Assembly: GCA_020860605.1 (NCBI GenBank)
Contig: JAJBTZ010000090.1
Span: 372,001-436,000, forward strand
Direction: 5' to 3'
DNA: 64,000 bases
Source of the DNA: Ruminococcus sp.
GTDB taxonomy: Bacteria; Bacillota; Clostridia; Oscillospirales; Ruminococcaceae
Below are positions 26,657-38,827 of the stretch, piece after piece (the first letter of the stretch is position 1; each line of letters starts with the position of its first letter). Under the pieces are notes generated by a model that saw nothing but the letters and a program-made list of their open reading frames with translations, ran no database searches and had not been told where the DNA came from. A program made the position numbers and the translations under genes.

Positions 26657-27247
26657 TTATCCGAAGAATGATATGTTGTTGAAAGGATAGATTCTTACCA
26701 GAACCTTTCCGACAATCTGATCTTCTTCGATGCAGCCGATTACGCTGCTACGAGAATCGATTGATGTTGCCCGGTTATCGCCCATAACGAATACCCTGTT
26801 TTCCGGGACTTGATATGGCAGTGTGATATCACACTCGCCGATTGATTTATTGGTTACATAAGGCTCGTCGATGAGCTCACCGTTGACTGTGACGTTCCCT
26901 TCTTCGTCAATGTCGATGACATCACCAGCGACGCCGATTACCCTTTTTAATAGTAGCTTATTCTGATAGTAGAAGCCAATCAGATCTCCTGTCGTCAGAT
27001 TATCCGTCTTGATCAAAAGGATTATGTCGTTATCGGACAGTGTTGGCTCCATGCTTGAGCCTGAAACCTGCAGAACTGGCAAAAACAGCGTTGCCAGAAG
27101 AACTGCTACCGCAGCGACAACCGTCAATGCATAGACCGTTGTCCTGAGCGTTAATATGAATCTTCTCCGATATTTCAGGCGTTTTCGTTCCGCCTGGACT
27201 TCACTTTCGGTTGGAAGAACAAGCTCTCGATTCTTCTTTCTGCTCAT
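26657..27247 (-). CDS. lepB: Signal peptidase I, pilus-locus copy
   Basis: 196 residues. Single N-terminal membrane helix at about 29-52, then the catalytic domain with nucleophile Ser in VSGSSMEPTL (about 62-64) and general-base Lys in LLKRVIGVAGD (about 101); the later MGDNRATSIDSR box is intact. The family removes signal peptides at the outer membrane face. The ATG shares one base with the stop of the coiled-coil gene (TGATG), and it precedes the giant adhesin. Dedicated signal peptidases occur in several Gram-positive pilus islands, where they help assembly, so a specialised role with the long-signal adhesin is likely. Locus B carries a deleted copy of the same gene. Confidence 0.93.
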   Translation of the reverse strand: MSRKKNRELVLPTESEVQAERKRLKYRRRFILTLRTTVYALTVVAAVAVLLATLFLPVLQVSGSSMEPTLSDNDIILLIKTDNLTTGDLIGFYYQNKLLLKRVIGVAGDVIDIDEEGNVTVNGELIDEPYVTNKSIGECDITLPYQVPENRVFVMGDNRATSIDSRSSVIGCIEEDQIVGKVLVRIYPFNNISFFG

Positions 27248-27708
27248 CAGGACTGGTTCTCCTCTGTGTAAAGGTCTCCTGCTTGTCGGACGAGTTCCAG
27301 GGCTTTGTCGACTTCCCTTCTCGCTTCAGCAAGGATTTCGTCAGCCTGACGGTTGGCCTCGGCGACGATCTCTTCAGCCTGATACTGGGCGAGCTGAACA
27401 TCAACTCCGCTTGGATAAGAGCTTCCGGCAGTAGTAGTGCCAGCAGCGGTCACTTTGATTGCCATCAGATACTGCTCCAGAGCCTTCTGGGCTTCGGAGA
27501 AGATGTCATTAAGGCTCTGTGAGGCATCCGCAACGGTTCCGAAATGGCTGATGACCTGCTCATTCTCGGCAATACGGGCTTTGAGCTCCTCGTTCTCCTC
27601 TTTAAGAGATTTTTCACTTTGCTGCAAAGCATAGATGATCTCAACAAGCTCTTCACGGCTGAGCTTTTTGAGCTTCACGCCAGTGTTTTTGGTATTGAAA
27701 AGCCCCAT
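27247..27708 (-). CDS. Coiled-coil protein with DivIVA-like C-terminal half, locus A
   Basis: 153 residues from MGLFNTKN, with TTTGGAGG 7 bases upstream. A heptad-rich segment LSREELVEIIYALQQSEKSL plus EENEELKARIAENEQ (about 15-55), a linker rich in Ala/Gly/Thr, and a second Ala/Glu helix (AEEIVAEANRQADEILAEAR, about 108-140) resemble DivIVA/GpsB or ATP-synthase b-subunit coiled coils. No signal or membrane segment is present, so it should be cytoplasmic. It is the first gene of locus A, overlaps lepB by one base, and is conserved in locus B with about 85 per cent identity by eye. It may localise secretion or pilus assembly to a membrane site; this is inference. Confidence 0.85.
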   Translation of the reverse strand: MGLFNTKNTGVKLKKLSREELVEIIYALQQSEKSLKEENEELKARIAENEQVISHFGTVADASQSLNDIFSEAQKALEQYLMAIKVTAAGTTTAGSSYPSGVDVQLAQYQAEEIVAEANRQADEILAEARREVDKALELVRQAGDLYTEENQS

Positions 27709-27831
27709 AGCATCGCCTCCAAACCTCAGCGATACAACAGGGCAAAGTCGGTCGCCGAAATCCAAATAAGGGTTAAGACGAGCTTAATGCAAACAACACA
27801 TTACATAAATGTCTCACCCTTTTACGCCATA

Positions 27832-27860
27832 ATTATAACACATCGCCATCAAAAATGCAA
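27832..27860 (-). promoter_or_regulatory. Promoter of pilus locus A
   Basis: TTGCAT, 17-base spacer, TATAAT; about 117 bases of untranslated leader follow. Confidence 0.7.
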
Positions 27861-27964
27861 CAACTTTTTATAGAAAATTGCTAAAAAGTTTTCAACGCCC
27901 AAAAGTAGTTACCCCCCACTCCAAGAAATATTAACCAGCCTGTTTTGAATATTATATTTTTCTC

Positions 27965-27994
27965 TTGACATGTATTCGTTCAGTATGATATAAT
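27965..27994 (+). promoter_or_regulatory. Promoter of the GH44 gene
   Basis: Perfect TTGACA, 18-base spacer, perfect TATAAT, diverging from locus A. Confidence 0.82.
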
Positions 27995-28059
27995 TTTCCC
28001 ATCAAATATAGGTTTGAAGCATTTGGAAAGGGATACTTTGACCATAAGGGTAAAAAAAT

Positions 28060-29712
28060 ATGAAACTAAGAAGAGCAACAACAATCCTCACTTTGACTAT
28101 CTTCATAGTCACGGTTATGTCTTCCTGCTCTGGAATTGGTCGCAAGACTGTTACCATTCCGACAGACATCTATTCGGATGAAAGCTATGATATAAACATT
28201 GTCATCGACTTTTCTGATGAGACGAAGGAGATAAGTCCCTACATCTACGGTGTCAATCAGTATGGCAACGAGGATAACCTTGATGAGGCGAATTTCGCCG
28301 CAATCCGTCAGGGCGGAAACAGAATGACTGCTTATAACTGGGAGACCAACGCCTCAAATGCTGGTGCAGACTGGTATCATTCATCAGACAGCAATCTTTC
28401 GGATTCAGATGAGCCTGCTGACATCGTAAGAACTTTGTCTGAAGAGGCCAAAGATAACGGAATCACGTACAAGCTGACTACTTTACAGATGGCTGGCTAC
28501 GTCGCTGCCGACAAGAGCGGACAAGTTTCTGAGGAAAACACGGCACCTTCCGAGAGATTCAACGAGGTTATATTCCGCTCGGATGGCGAATTCCCTGATA
28601 CTCCCGACCTCACCGATGGCGTTGTCTACATGGACGAATACGTCAACTACATTATAAATATGCTTGGAGACTCTACCAGCAAAAACGGCATTCAAGGCTA
28701 CAGCCTCGACAACGAGCCAGCACTCTGGGCTGGAACTCACTCAAGAGTTCACCCAGACCCAGTTACTATTGAGGAGCTTTGTTCGAAATCCGCTGAGCTT
28801 GCAGCGGTTGTAAAAGAGCTCGACCCGAGCGCTGAGATTTTCGGTCCTGCCCTATATGGCTATACTGCCTATGATCATCTTGCCGATGATGACGACAGCA
28901 CCGAATGGGAAGAGCTGAAGGAAGAAAACGGCTATAACTGGTTCCTTGATTGCTATCTCGACTACATGTGTCAGGCCTCTGAAGAGGCGGGTGTACGACT
29001 TCTTGACGTTTTGGACATTCACTACTATTCAGAATCCGCAGGAGTAAGTGTTGAGGACAGGCTTCAGTCTGTTCGCACCCTCTATGAAGAAGGCTTTTCT
29101 GAAAACAGCTGGATTGGACAGTGGTGCATGAATAACGTCCCGATTCTTCCTACTATTCAGGCTTCTATTGACGAGTACTATCCTGGAACCAAGCTTGCCA
29201 TTTCCGAATATAACTTCGGTGGCGAAAATATAAGCGGAACCATTGCAGAGGCTGAGGCTCTCGGCTGCTTTGCAGACATGGGAGTTTATCTCGCGACCAT
29301 CTGGGGCGGTAACGACTGCCAGTTTGCAGGAATCAGACTCTATACCAACTATGACGGCGAAGGCTCTATGTTTGGTGATACTCTTATCAGCACAACCACC
29401 GATGATGTTTCCCTCTCGAGCGCCTACGCTGCCACAACCGATGACGGGCTTGTCACCCTCATGAGCACCAACAAGGACTCGAGTCTCAATGAAAACGCAA
29501 TTATAGACCTGACCTCGTCCGAAACCATCTACACCGCAGCTGCTGTTTATGCCGTCTATGACGAGGAAACCTATGAGATTCAGCTAATCAACGTTGTTGA
29601 AAGCACTGACACCAATGTCTTCGAAATCACTCTCCCTCCCTACTGTGCTGCGATGGTGGTTCTGAGCGAGGATGTCAGCGATTTCCCGATTGTTATTACT
29701 GACAGCGAATAA
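28060..29712 (+). CDS. GH44 family lipoprotein endoglucanase/xyloglucanase
   Basis: 550 residues, short for the family because no dockerin or CBM is attached. Lipobox VMSSC (Cys23) anchors it to the membrane outer face. GH44 landmarks are clear: IYGVNQYG, RQGGNRMTAYNWE, acid/base Glu219 in YSLDNEPALW, DVLDIHYYSE, and nucleophile Glu383 in ISEYNFGG. The catalytic TIM barrel spans about 50-450 and a small beta domain ends the protein. The family cuts internal beta-1,4 bonds of xyloglucan, carboxymethyl-cellulose or mannan-type substrates. The next gene, an ECF sigma factor, starts 83 bases downstream with no terminator I can see, so some read-through to the sigma/lacZ unit is possible. Confidence 0.92.
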   Translation: MKLRRATTILTLTIFIVTVMSSCSGIGRKTVTIPTDIYSDESYDINIVIDFSDETKEISPYIYGVNQYGNEDNLDEANFAAIRQGGNRMTAYNWETNASNAGADWYHSSDSNLSDSDEPADIVRTLSEEAKDNGITYKLTTLQMAGYVAADKSGQVSEENTAPSERFNEVIFRSDGEFPDTPDLTDGVVYMDEYVNYIINMLGDSTSKNGIQGYSLDNEPALWAGTHSRVHPDPVTIEELCSKSAELAAVVKELDPSAEIFGPALYGYTAYDHLADDDDSTEWEELKEENGYNWFLDCYLDYMCQASEEAGVRLLDVLDIHYYSESAGVSVEDRLQSVRTLYEEGFSENSWIGQWCMNNVPILPTIQASIDEYYPGTKLAISEYNFGGENISGTIAEAEALGCFADMGVYLATIWGGNDCQFAGIRLYTNYDGEGSMFGDTLISTTTDDVSLSSAYAATTDDGLVTLMSTNKDSSLNENAIIDLTSSETIYTAAAVYAVYDEETYEIQLINVVESTDTNVFEITLPPYCAAMVVLSEDVSDFPIVITDSE

Positions 29713-29744
29713 CCTTCTTTCCTCAAATTTTTTCGCAAATACAT

Positions 29745-29774
29745 TGTAAGATTTCTTCCTCCATGAAGTCTTAT
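29745..29774 (+). promoter_or_regulatory. Candidate ECF-type promoter before the sigma gene
   Basis: TGTAAG, then GTCTTAT 17 bases later, 21 bases before the GTG. No TTGACA/TATAAT pair fits here. Autoregulation by the ECF factor is a guess based on position and the unusual elements. Confidence 0.35.
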
Positions 29775-29795
29775 AAGTAAGGTGGTGGCGAGCAA

Positions 29796-30293
29796 GTGGA
29801 GTTTGAGGAGATTTACAGGACCTATTTCAAGTCGGTTTACAACTACATTCTGAGGCTTTCGGGAAACGAGCATATTGCCGAGGAAATCACAAGCGATACC
29901 TTCTTCAAAGCGATGAAATCTATCGGGAAGTTTCGCGGCGAATGCGACATCAGGGTTTGGCTCTGCCAGATTGCGAAGAATTCTTATTATTCGTATCTGA
30001 AAAAGTCGAGAAAGACTGAGAGCATTGACGATGTGGTTTTTCCAGAAATAGTCGATCCCAACGCTTCGCCTGAAGAGCTGGCAAGTCGCAAGGAAGATTT
30101 CCTAAGGGTAAGAAAAGCCCTGCACGATATTGCGGAGCCCTACAAGGAAGTTTTCATGTGGCGGGTGTTCGGAGAGCTTTCCTTCAAGGAAATTGGCGAG
30201 CTCTACGGCAAAACCGACAATTGGGCCTGTGTCACCTACCACCGGGCAAGAAAAATGATTCGTCTTAGAATGGAGGAACAAAGCAATGAATAA
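29796..30293 (+). CDS. ECF sigma factor (sigma-70 family)
   Basis: 165 residues from a GTG with AAGGTGG upstream. Region 2 reads YFKSVYNYILRLSGN with AEEITSDTFFKAM and VWLCQIAKNSYYSYL; region 4 reads VFGELSFKEIGELYG and WACVTYHRARKM, which is the helix-turn-helix. There is no region 1 or 3, as expected for ECF factors. The stop overlaps the start of the zinc-finger anti-sigma gene by 8 bases (ATGAATAA). Sigma, anti-sigma and beta-galactosidase appear to form one transcript, so the sigma factor probably responds to an envelope or sugar signal sensed by 30286..31002. Confidence 0.92.
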   Translation: MEFEEIYRTYFKSVYNYILRLSGNEHIAEEITSDTFFKAMKSIGKFRGECDIRVWLCQIAKNSYYSYLKKSRKTESIDDVVFPEIVDPNASPEELASRKEDFLRVRKALHDIAEPYKEVFMWRVFGELSFKEIGELYGKTDNWACVTYHRARKMIRLRMEEQSNE

Positions 30294-31002
30294 CGAGTGC
30301 AGTATAATCCGGGATCTCTTGCCTCTTTACTATGAAAATATGTTAAGTGAGGAAACAGCTGAGTTTGTTGAAGAGCATCTTAAGAATTGCCCCGATTGTG
30401 CTTCCGAGCTTGAAAAGCTGAAGGCTGAGAAGAACATCGGCGAAACTTCTCTTGCTGAAAGAACCGACGATGCCGAAGTGATAACGGGCATGAAAAAGAA
30501 GATTCGCAAGAAAAAGTGGACAGCTGTAACGGCCATTGTCGCCTGTATTCTCATCGTCTGCATACTCATTTATCAGTTCCCCGTTTACAGGCTTTTGATG
30601 GTCGCTGGCACGTTATCCTACTATAACAGTGACGAAGTCGCAATGCTCGTTTCTATTGGGAGTCTGTCTGACAGGATTGAGGCACAATCGGTTCTCAGGC
30701 AGGCTGATGCGGCATTTCGGGACTGTAAGCATACAGACGCCGAGTGTGACGAGCTCTATGGGCTTCTCTCAAGGTATGCTACACCAAGCGAACGTTCTGC
30801 ATCATATGTGAACTATTCGCTTCAGCTTTGGAGCGCTCATTTAGGGGACACCGAAGGCTATATATGGGTCTACTATTCCAGGGAAGCGATTGACTCGAAC
30901 GGAGATACCGTCAGTGCCAGTTCGCGATGCGAAGCTCTCTGGAAAGTGGAGAAGAACGAAGACGGGGTCTGGGAAGTCGTTAGCATAAGAGAGCATCCGT
31001 AA
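30286..31002 (+). CDS. Zinc-finger (ZAS) anti-sigma factor, single TM
   Basis: 238 residues. The N-terminus holds the anti-sigma zinc finger: Cys near residue 4 (NNECSII), DLLPLYYENMLS, and HLKNCPDC, giving the His-x3-Cys-x2-Cys cluster. A Lys/Arg-rich turn (KKKIRKKK) and a membrane helix at about 83-103 follow, then a roughly 135-residue outer domain of unknown fold. It should hold the ECF factor of 29796 at the membrane until a signal arrives. Translation is coupled to the sigma gene by overlap. The outer domain resembles no family I can name. Confidence 0.88.
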   Translation: MNNECSIIRDLLPLYYENMLSEETAEFVEEHLKNCPDCASELEKLKAEKNIGETSLAERTDDAEVITGMKKKIRKKKWTAVTAIVACILIVCILIYQFPVYRLLMVAGTLSYYNSDEVAMLVSIGSLSDRIEAQSVLRQADAAFRDCKHTDAECDELYGLLSRYATPSERSASYVNYSLQLWSAHLGDTEGYIWVYYSREAIDSNGDTVSASSRCEALWKVEKNEDGVWEVVSIREHP

Positions 31003-31015
31003 TCATTAAGAATAG

Positions 31016-34003
<2,988 letters not shown>

Positions 34004-34008
34004 AGTAC

Positions 34009-34049
34009 AATAAATCGGTCTGAGATTAGATTTCTCAGGCCGATTTATT
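34009..34049. terminator. Bidirectional terminator between lacZ and radC
   Basis: AATAAATCGG(T)CTGAGA pairs with TCTCAG(G)CCGATTTATT; A and T tracts are built into the ends of the stem. It overlaps the radC stop codon. Confidence 0.8.
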
Positions 34050-34773
34050 TCAGATTGTCTTCGAGGCGTACAACCTCGTTTTTAAACATTGACCTCGCTT
34101 CCTCGTGGGAAACTATAACATGGTCAACAAGATTGATGCCCATTCCTTCCAAGGATTTCTTTAAACTTTCAGTGAGACGGGTGTCCTCTCTTGAAGGCTC
34201 TGTATTGCCGAGTGGATGATTATGAGCTATTGCACAGCTGGTGCATTTGCTTTTGCAGATTTCGTTGATGATTTTAAGCTCATTAAGGGATACGCTTGAG
34301 CCGTCGCCTTCTGAAATCTTCCTGCTCGACACTATTCCCATCTTATCATCGAGGCATATAATCCAGAGCTGTTCGATCTGAACACTTGAAAGTTTATATA
34401 AAAAATAACGGCATAGATCGGAGGTCGTTTCAAGCCTTTCTCCATCCAAGCCAGATAGCATATATTTTGCAAAGAATTCAGGGAGAAGTTTCAGCAAACA
34501 TGCCGTGTTATCTCCAACACCATCAACCTCAAGGAGGTCCTCATACGGGGCGTTCAGCACATTCGCTATGCTTCCGAAACGATTCAGAAGCGCATGAGCT
34601 GTCGGGTTTGTGTCGCCTCTGGGATTTGTATAGAAAAGAAGGAGCTCGAGCGCCTGATGATCATAAAATCTATCCAGCCCATAATTAAGAAATTGTTTCC
34701 TGAGTCGCTGGCGATGGCCTTCGTGAGGATTGTCTTTTGTTTTGCTTTTGTCAGCAATTAATTTATTGCTCAT
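34045..34773 (-). CDS. radC: RadC/JAB-domain protein
   Basis: 242 residues. N-terminal UPF0758 helix-hairpin-helix region (QALELLLFYTNPR, then LLEVDGVGDNTA) and a C-terminal JAB/MPN metalloprotease-like domain with the metal motif AIAHNHPLGNTEPSREDTRL. The His-x-His and downstream Asp are present. The family was named for DNA repair but its true role is unsettled; a DNA-linked hydrolase is the usual suggestion. The ATG has AAGAAGGG upstream. Single-gene unit with its own promoter and shared terminator. Confidence 0.9.
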   Translation of the reverse strand: MSNKLIADKSKTKDNPHEGHRQRLRKQFLNYGLDRFYDHQALELLLFYTNPRGDTNPTAHALLNRFGSIANVLNAPYEDLLEVDGVGDNTACLLKLLPEFFAKYMLSGLDGERLETTSDLCRYFLYKLSSVQIEQLWIICLDDKMGIVSSRKISEGDGSSVSLNELKIINEICKSKCTSCAIAHNHPLGNTEPSREDTRLTESLKKSLEGMGINLVDHVIVSHEEARSMFKNEVVRLEDNLK

Positions 34774-34861
34774 ATAATTTTGTTCCCTTCTTTTATATTA
34801 ATGTTATCGTGGCAAAAACGGCGAAATTACGTGGATTTCGCTCGTTCATGCTCACGGTTAC

Positions 34862-34890
34862 ATTATATCTGGTGGAGGGAGAAAAGTCAA
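34862..34890 (-). promoter_or_regulatory. Promoter of radC
   Basis: TTGACT, 17-base spacer, TATAAT, with a roughly 85-base untranslated leader. Confidence 0.78.
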
Positions 34891-34940
34891 CTGTTTTTTC
34901 AGATTTTTCGGATATAATTGAAAAATCATGGACTTGTATT

Positions 34941-34979
34941 TAAAAAGTTCTCCCGAAGATATCGGGAGAACTTAAAAAA
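34941..34979 (-). terminator. Terminator of the sigma/ABC/lipoprotein operon
   Basis: AAGTTCTCCCGA and TCGGGAGAACTT form a perfect 12-bp stem with a 5-base loop, followed on the minus strand by TTTTAAA. T-rich on both sides. Confidence 0.82.
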
Positions 34980-35001
34980 CTAATAAATTCCGCCTGTGGT
35001 T

Positions 35002-36780
35002 TCAATCCCCTATATAATTCTCCGCCTGCTTCGTGAACATCTCGCAGTACAAGCCTTTCCGTGCCATCAGCTCGTCATGCGTTCCCATTTCTGCAACTTG
35101 TCCCTTATCTATGACGATAATCTGGTCGGCTTTGACGACGGTCGAGAGTCTGTGCGAGACGAAGATAACCGTTTTATCTCTGCCGAGCTCGTAGATCTTC
35201 TTGAAGAACTCATACTCGGCGTTCGGATCTAAAGCACTCGACGGCTCATCGAAGACCAGGATATTTGCATCCCTGTAGTAAGCTCTTGCAATAGAGATTT
35301 TCTGCTTCTCGCCGCCAGAGAAATCAACGCCTTCTTTATCAAATCGTGTCGAGAAGACACTTTTTTCTTTCTTAGGCAATGAATCTATCTTATCTTCCAG
35401 ACCGGAGAACCTGATGCTGTCCTCAATTTTGCCGGAATCGATGTCTTTCTCGCCACGGAAAGCGATGTTTTCTTCGAGAGTAAGTGGAATATTGACCGAG
35501 TTCTGCAGGACAACAGACAACTGCTTGTACCACGAGGACAGGTCCACGTCGTTTATGTCGGTTTCACCGTTGATGAGAATCTTTCCGCTCGTCGGAGGAT
35601 AAAGTGCCAGAATCAGCTTCAGAAGCGTCGTCTTTCCGGCACCGTTTTCGCCGACGATTGCAATTCTTGAACCGGCATGAATCGAGAATGAAACGCCGTC
35701 AAGTGCATTCTGCTCCTGATTCGGATATTTGAAGCTGACATTTTCGAGCGTTATCTCCTCGCAGTTTTCAATCTTCTCGGTTCCATTCTGGACGTACTTC
35801 TCGTCCTTGATATAATCCATATAGAATGATGCTTCGTTGACGTTGTTCTTGAGATTTATAAACAAGCCGAGGAATTTGTTGAAGTTCTCTGCGAACTGCT
35901 GAACAGCTACAAACAGTGCCGAATAGGTGGCGACATCAAGCTGTCCCGCAAACAGCATATATCCGAAATAGAGATATGCCGAAAGTAGCTGAACATTGCC
36001 GAGGAGTATTGCAAGGTAATTCCACCTGAATCTCTGCCTGTCCTTCTTGTTGCCCTCAATGGTAATAGCCATTTCCTTTTCGTTCACCGTCTCTATCGAA
36101 TAGTCGAAAGCCTCGTTCAGCTTGACGGTGGAAACATAATCCTTTTCATTAAAGAGCCTCTGTAAATACTGCAAAAGTCTGACCTTCGGCAGACGCTCAG
36201 TGTTCTGATACTTGAACCACAAATCGTTGACCTTGTTCATACAGAGATGCGACAGAATCAGGGTTGCGAAGATTATAATCACGATTATAACGCTGACCTG
36301 ACCGACGATATAGGAAACGCCTATCAAGGTCAGAATGCAGGTGATCATCTGCGAGAGTATGTTTATGACTTCATCTGCACCGACATATGTATAGTTCAGA
36401 GCTTTCTGAAGCGCATCGTATTCACTGCTGTCCTCAAACGCCAGCATACTGTTTTCGTTCATCTTTCTGTAAATATGCTCACGAAGCTCGACGCTTATGT
36501 ACTCGGTGTTCAGGTTCTGCTTGATTGTCAGTCTCCGCTCGACATATGCCCACACCGAAATAATCAGGATATATCCGCAAATATACCCGACACCGAGCCA
36601 CAGGTCTTCCTTATAAAGAAAAGCGTTCAACGACATCTTTGGCAGGTAAATCACAAGCATATTGCTGATAAACCCATACAAGGTCGTTATGATGTAGATA
36701 AAGAAGTAAGACTTGTGCGATTTCCAAGCGATTTCAAAGAAAAGCTTGTTGGTTTCTAAAAAGGTTTTTAGTTTTTTCAT
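35002..36780 (-). CDS. ABC half-transporter, last gene of ECF-linked operon
   Basis: 592 residues from MKKLKTF, with GAAAGGAG upstream; the ORF-track start lies within the internal promoter region. Six helices lie within residues 20-320. Walker A GENGAGKTT, signature FSGGEKQK, Walker B ILVFDEPSSALD and H-loop SHRLSTV are intact. It is the most divergent of the three ABC genes of this operon. It could pair with 36879..38714, since exporters of this type work as dimers; no peptidase domain is present. Substrate unknown. An inverted-repeat promoter sits immediately upstream. Confidence 0.87.
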   Translation of the reverse strand: MKKLKTFLETNKLFFEIAWKSHKSYFFIYIITTLYGFISNMLVIYLPKMSLNAFLYKEDLWLGVGYICGYILIISVWAYVERRLTIKQNLNTEYISVELREHIYRKMNENSMLAFEDSSEYDALQKALNYTYVGADEVINILSQMITCILTLIGVSYIVGQVSVIIVIIIFATLILSHLCMNKVNDLWFKYQNTERLPKVRLLQYLQRLFNEKDYVSTVKLNEAFDYSIETVNEKEMAITIEGNKKDRQRFRWNYLAILLGNVQLLSAYLYFGYMLFAGQLDVATYSALFVAVQQFAENFNKFLGLFINLKNNVNEASFYMDYIKDEKYVQNGTEKIENCEEITLENVSFKYPNQEQNALDGVSFSIHAGSRIAIVGENGAGKTTLLKLILALYPPTSGKILINGETDINDVDLSSWYKQLSVVLQNSVNIPLTLEENIAFRGEKDIDSGKIEDSIRFSGLEDKIDSLPKKEKSVFSTRFDKEGVDFSGGEKQKISIARAYYRDANILVFDEPSSALDPNAEYEFFKKIYELGRDKTVIFVSHRLSTVVKADQIIVIDKGQVAEMGTHDELMARKGLYCEMFTKQAENYIGD

Positions 36781-36808
36781 AATTAGTACTCCTTTCTGAA
36801 CTCCAATT

Positions 36809-36866
36809 ATTATTTTACCCCCGCCAAGATTTGTCAAGTATTTTCTACAAATTTTTGCAGGGGGTA
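36809..36866 (-). promoter_or_regulatory. Promoter inside a long inverted repeat (copy 1)
   Basis: On the minus strand TTGACA, 17 bases, AATAAT. The -35 lies between and within arms TACCCCCTGCAAAAATTTGT and ACAAATCTTGGCGGGGGTA, an imperfect 19-20 bp inverted repeat with a 12-base loop. Nearly the same sequence occurs at 40335-40392. Confidence 0.65.
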
Positions 36867-36878
36867 GTTCAATTTTCT

Positions 36879-38714
36879 TTATATTTCTTCGCTTTCCGCT
36901 TCCTCATTCGCCTTGACATAAAACTCTACCTGCTTATCAAACATTTCAGTGTATAGACCGCCCTGAGCGTAAAGCTCCTTATGCGTGCCGGATTCTACTA
37001 TGTTGCCGTCCTGGAAGACGAGGATTTTCTCGGCTAACTGGACTGCCGCCATTCTGTGAGTTATCAGGACTGCCGTTCTGTCTGTAATCATCTCGGTGAA
37101 CTTGGTGTAGATTTCATACTCGGCAAACGGGTCTAATGCGGCTGTGGGTTCGTCCAGGATATAGATAGGCGCATCGTGGTATATCGCTCTTGCTATGGCT
37201 ATCTTCTGGTCCTCACCGCCTGAGGGCTCAAAGCCGGTGGGGTCTATATTCTTTCCGACATATGTATCCACACCCTTTTCCAAGCTGTCAACCAAAGGCT
37301 TTATTCCGGCTCTTTCTATTGCATTATTCAGCTTGTCAGTGTCATAGTTTTCTTCACAGGCTATGCCGAGCGAAAGAGGCATATTGAAACGGCAGAAATC
37401 CTGAAATACGGGAGCGAACAGTCTCTGATACTTGACGTAATCATAATCCATTATGTTGATGCCATCAAGGAGAATCTCGCCCTCGGTAGGAACATACAAA
37501 CGGGTCAGAAGCTTGACGAACGTTGTTTTGCCGGAGCCGTTCTCACCAACTATACAGAGCTTCTGGTCGCAGGGAATCTTAACGCTGAGGTGTCTTAATG
37601 CGTAGCGTTCGCTTCCCGGATATTTGAAGGATACGTCTCTGAACTCAATAACGGAATTTTTATCATACAGAGGCACCTTGTTACCGTTGTTTTCAAGCAT
37701 GGTGGGCTGGGAGCGAAACGCTTTCATTTCATCAACGTTCATCGAGTATGAGGATATTTCAAGATAAGCGTTGAAGATTCCGCTTACAGCACTTGAGAAC
37801 TGGCTTGCCGCAGACATAAAGATTGTCATGGAACCGAGTGCCAGGTCGTCAAACAGAACCTTGAGTATTGCAACAAGGTACAAAACCGCTTCCTGAACGG
37901 CACTTGTGACCGCGTGAACCATTCTCCACCTTGCGCCGAATTTATCCTGTTTCTTCGACACATCATCATGCTTCTTGCCGATACCGGTATAACGGTTGAC
38001 GAAGAAATCCTTTAGTCTGAATATACGGACTTCCTTTCCTCTTGAGTGATCCGTGAGGTTATAAAATTCATTCCAATATTCATTGTCGAGCTTGCTGAGT
38101 TCCAAGCCGAAGTTGTAGTTCGCAACATTGATTTTCTTTGTGACAACAGCATTAATAGCGATTATAGCCAAGAGAACTATGATTACTATCGGATTCAGAT
38201 ATACGATTATTGAAGTTACCGCAAGAATCTTTACAAACGAGTTGATGAGCCTGAGAATATAGCTGAACATTTCAAGCGGGGCATTCGGTGCGTGCATACT
38301 GATTCGATTAAGCTGAACCGCAACCTTCGGGTCTTCAAGGGAAGCATATCCCATGTCAGCAACATATGACTGAAGCTCTCCCTGAAAAGCACGGCGAAGC
38401 TCACGGTAAAGTTCACTCGCCTTTACACGCAAAGTCATTTCTTTGAGATGGTTCAAAAGAGGAACCGCCACCAAAACAGATGCAAGCGATACAATCACTT
38501 TAATATCTCTGTCAGCAGACAGCTCGTTGATGATAAGACCGGGGATTATCATATAGACCACCGGCACCAAGGCATCTAACACAGTAAGAAGTATTTGCAG
38601 GAAGATATAGAGCGCACTGTGCTTCTGACCCTTGAAGTATTTCATCAGGTAGACTATACTGTCCCAGCTTCGGCGAAGGTCTTTCATGGCTGATAAGTCG
38701 GTTAGTTTTTTCAT
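36879..38714 (-). CDS. ABC half-transporter, middle gene of ECF-linked operon
   Basis: 611 residues; the ATG has AAAGGAG 8 bases upstream. Helices at about 25-310, then Walker A GENGSGKTT, Q-loop PVFQDF, signature PSGGEDQK, Walker B IYILDEPTAALD and H-loop THRMAA. The final 55 residues are almost identical to those of 40406..42229 (ELYAQGGLYTEMFDKQ and KANEEAESEEI), and the identity continues into the downstream intergenic DNA, which points to recent duplication or gene conversion. It probably forms a dimer with a sister ABC protein of the same operon. Confidence 0.88.
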   Translation of the reverse strand: MKKLTDLSAMKDLRRSWDSIVYLMKYFKGQKHSALYIFLQILLTVLDALVPVVYMIIPGLIINELSADRDIKVIVSLASVLVAVPLLNHLKEMTLRVKASELYRELRRAFQGELQSYVADMGYASLEDPKVAVQLNRISMHAPNAPLEMFSYILRLINSFVKILAVTSIIVYLNPIVIIVLLAIIAINAVVTKKINVANYNFGLELSKLDNEYWNEFYNLTDHSRGKEVRIFRLKDFFVNRYTGIGKKHDDVSKKQDKFGARWRMVHAVTSAVQEAVLYLVAILKVLFDDLALGSMTIFMSAASQFSSAVSGIFNAYLEISSYSMNVDEMKAFRSQPTMLENNGNKVPLYDKNSVIEFRDVSFKYPGSERYALRHLSVKIPCDQKLCIVGENGSGKTTFVKLLTRLYVPTEGEILLDGINIMDYDYVKYQRLFAPVFQDFCRFNMPLSLGIACEENYDTDKLNNAIERAGIKPLVDSLEKGVDTYVGKNIDPTGFEPSGGEDQKIAIARAIYHDAPIYILDEPTAALDPFAEYEIYTKFTEMITDRTAVLITHRMAAVQLAEKILVFQDGNIVESGTHKELYAQGGLYTEMFDKQVEFYVKANEEAESEEI

Positions 38715-38827
38715 AAGTATTTCTCCTTTCGGGTTTCCCCATATTATATAGACACCAAAAATGGCGAAAAGGTTTCACTTTTCATTATAATTTTCGAAAA
38801 ATTTTTCAAGGGTTTTGGCACAAACAA

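Noticed and set aside
27905-27920. TTACCCCCCACTCC as a third copy of the leader G-run motif
   Set aside because: It lies upstream of the locus A promoter, not in the transcript, and lacks the companion hairpins.
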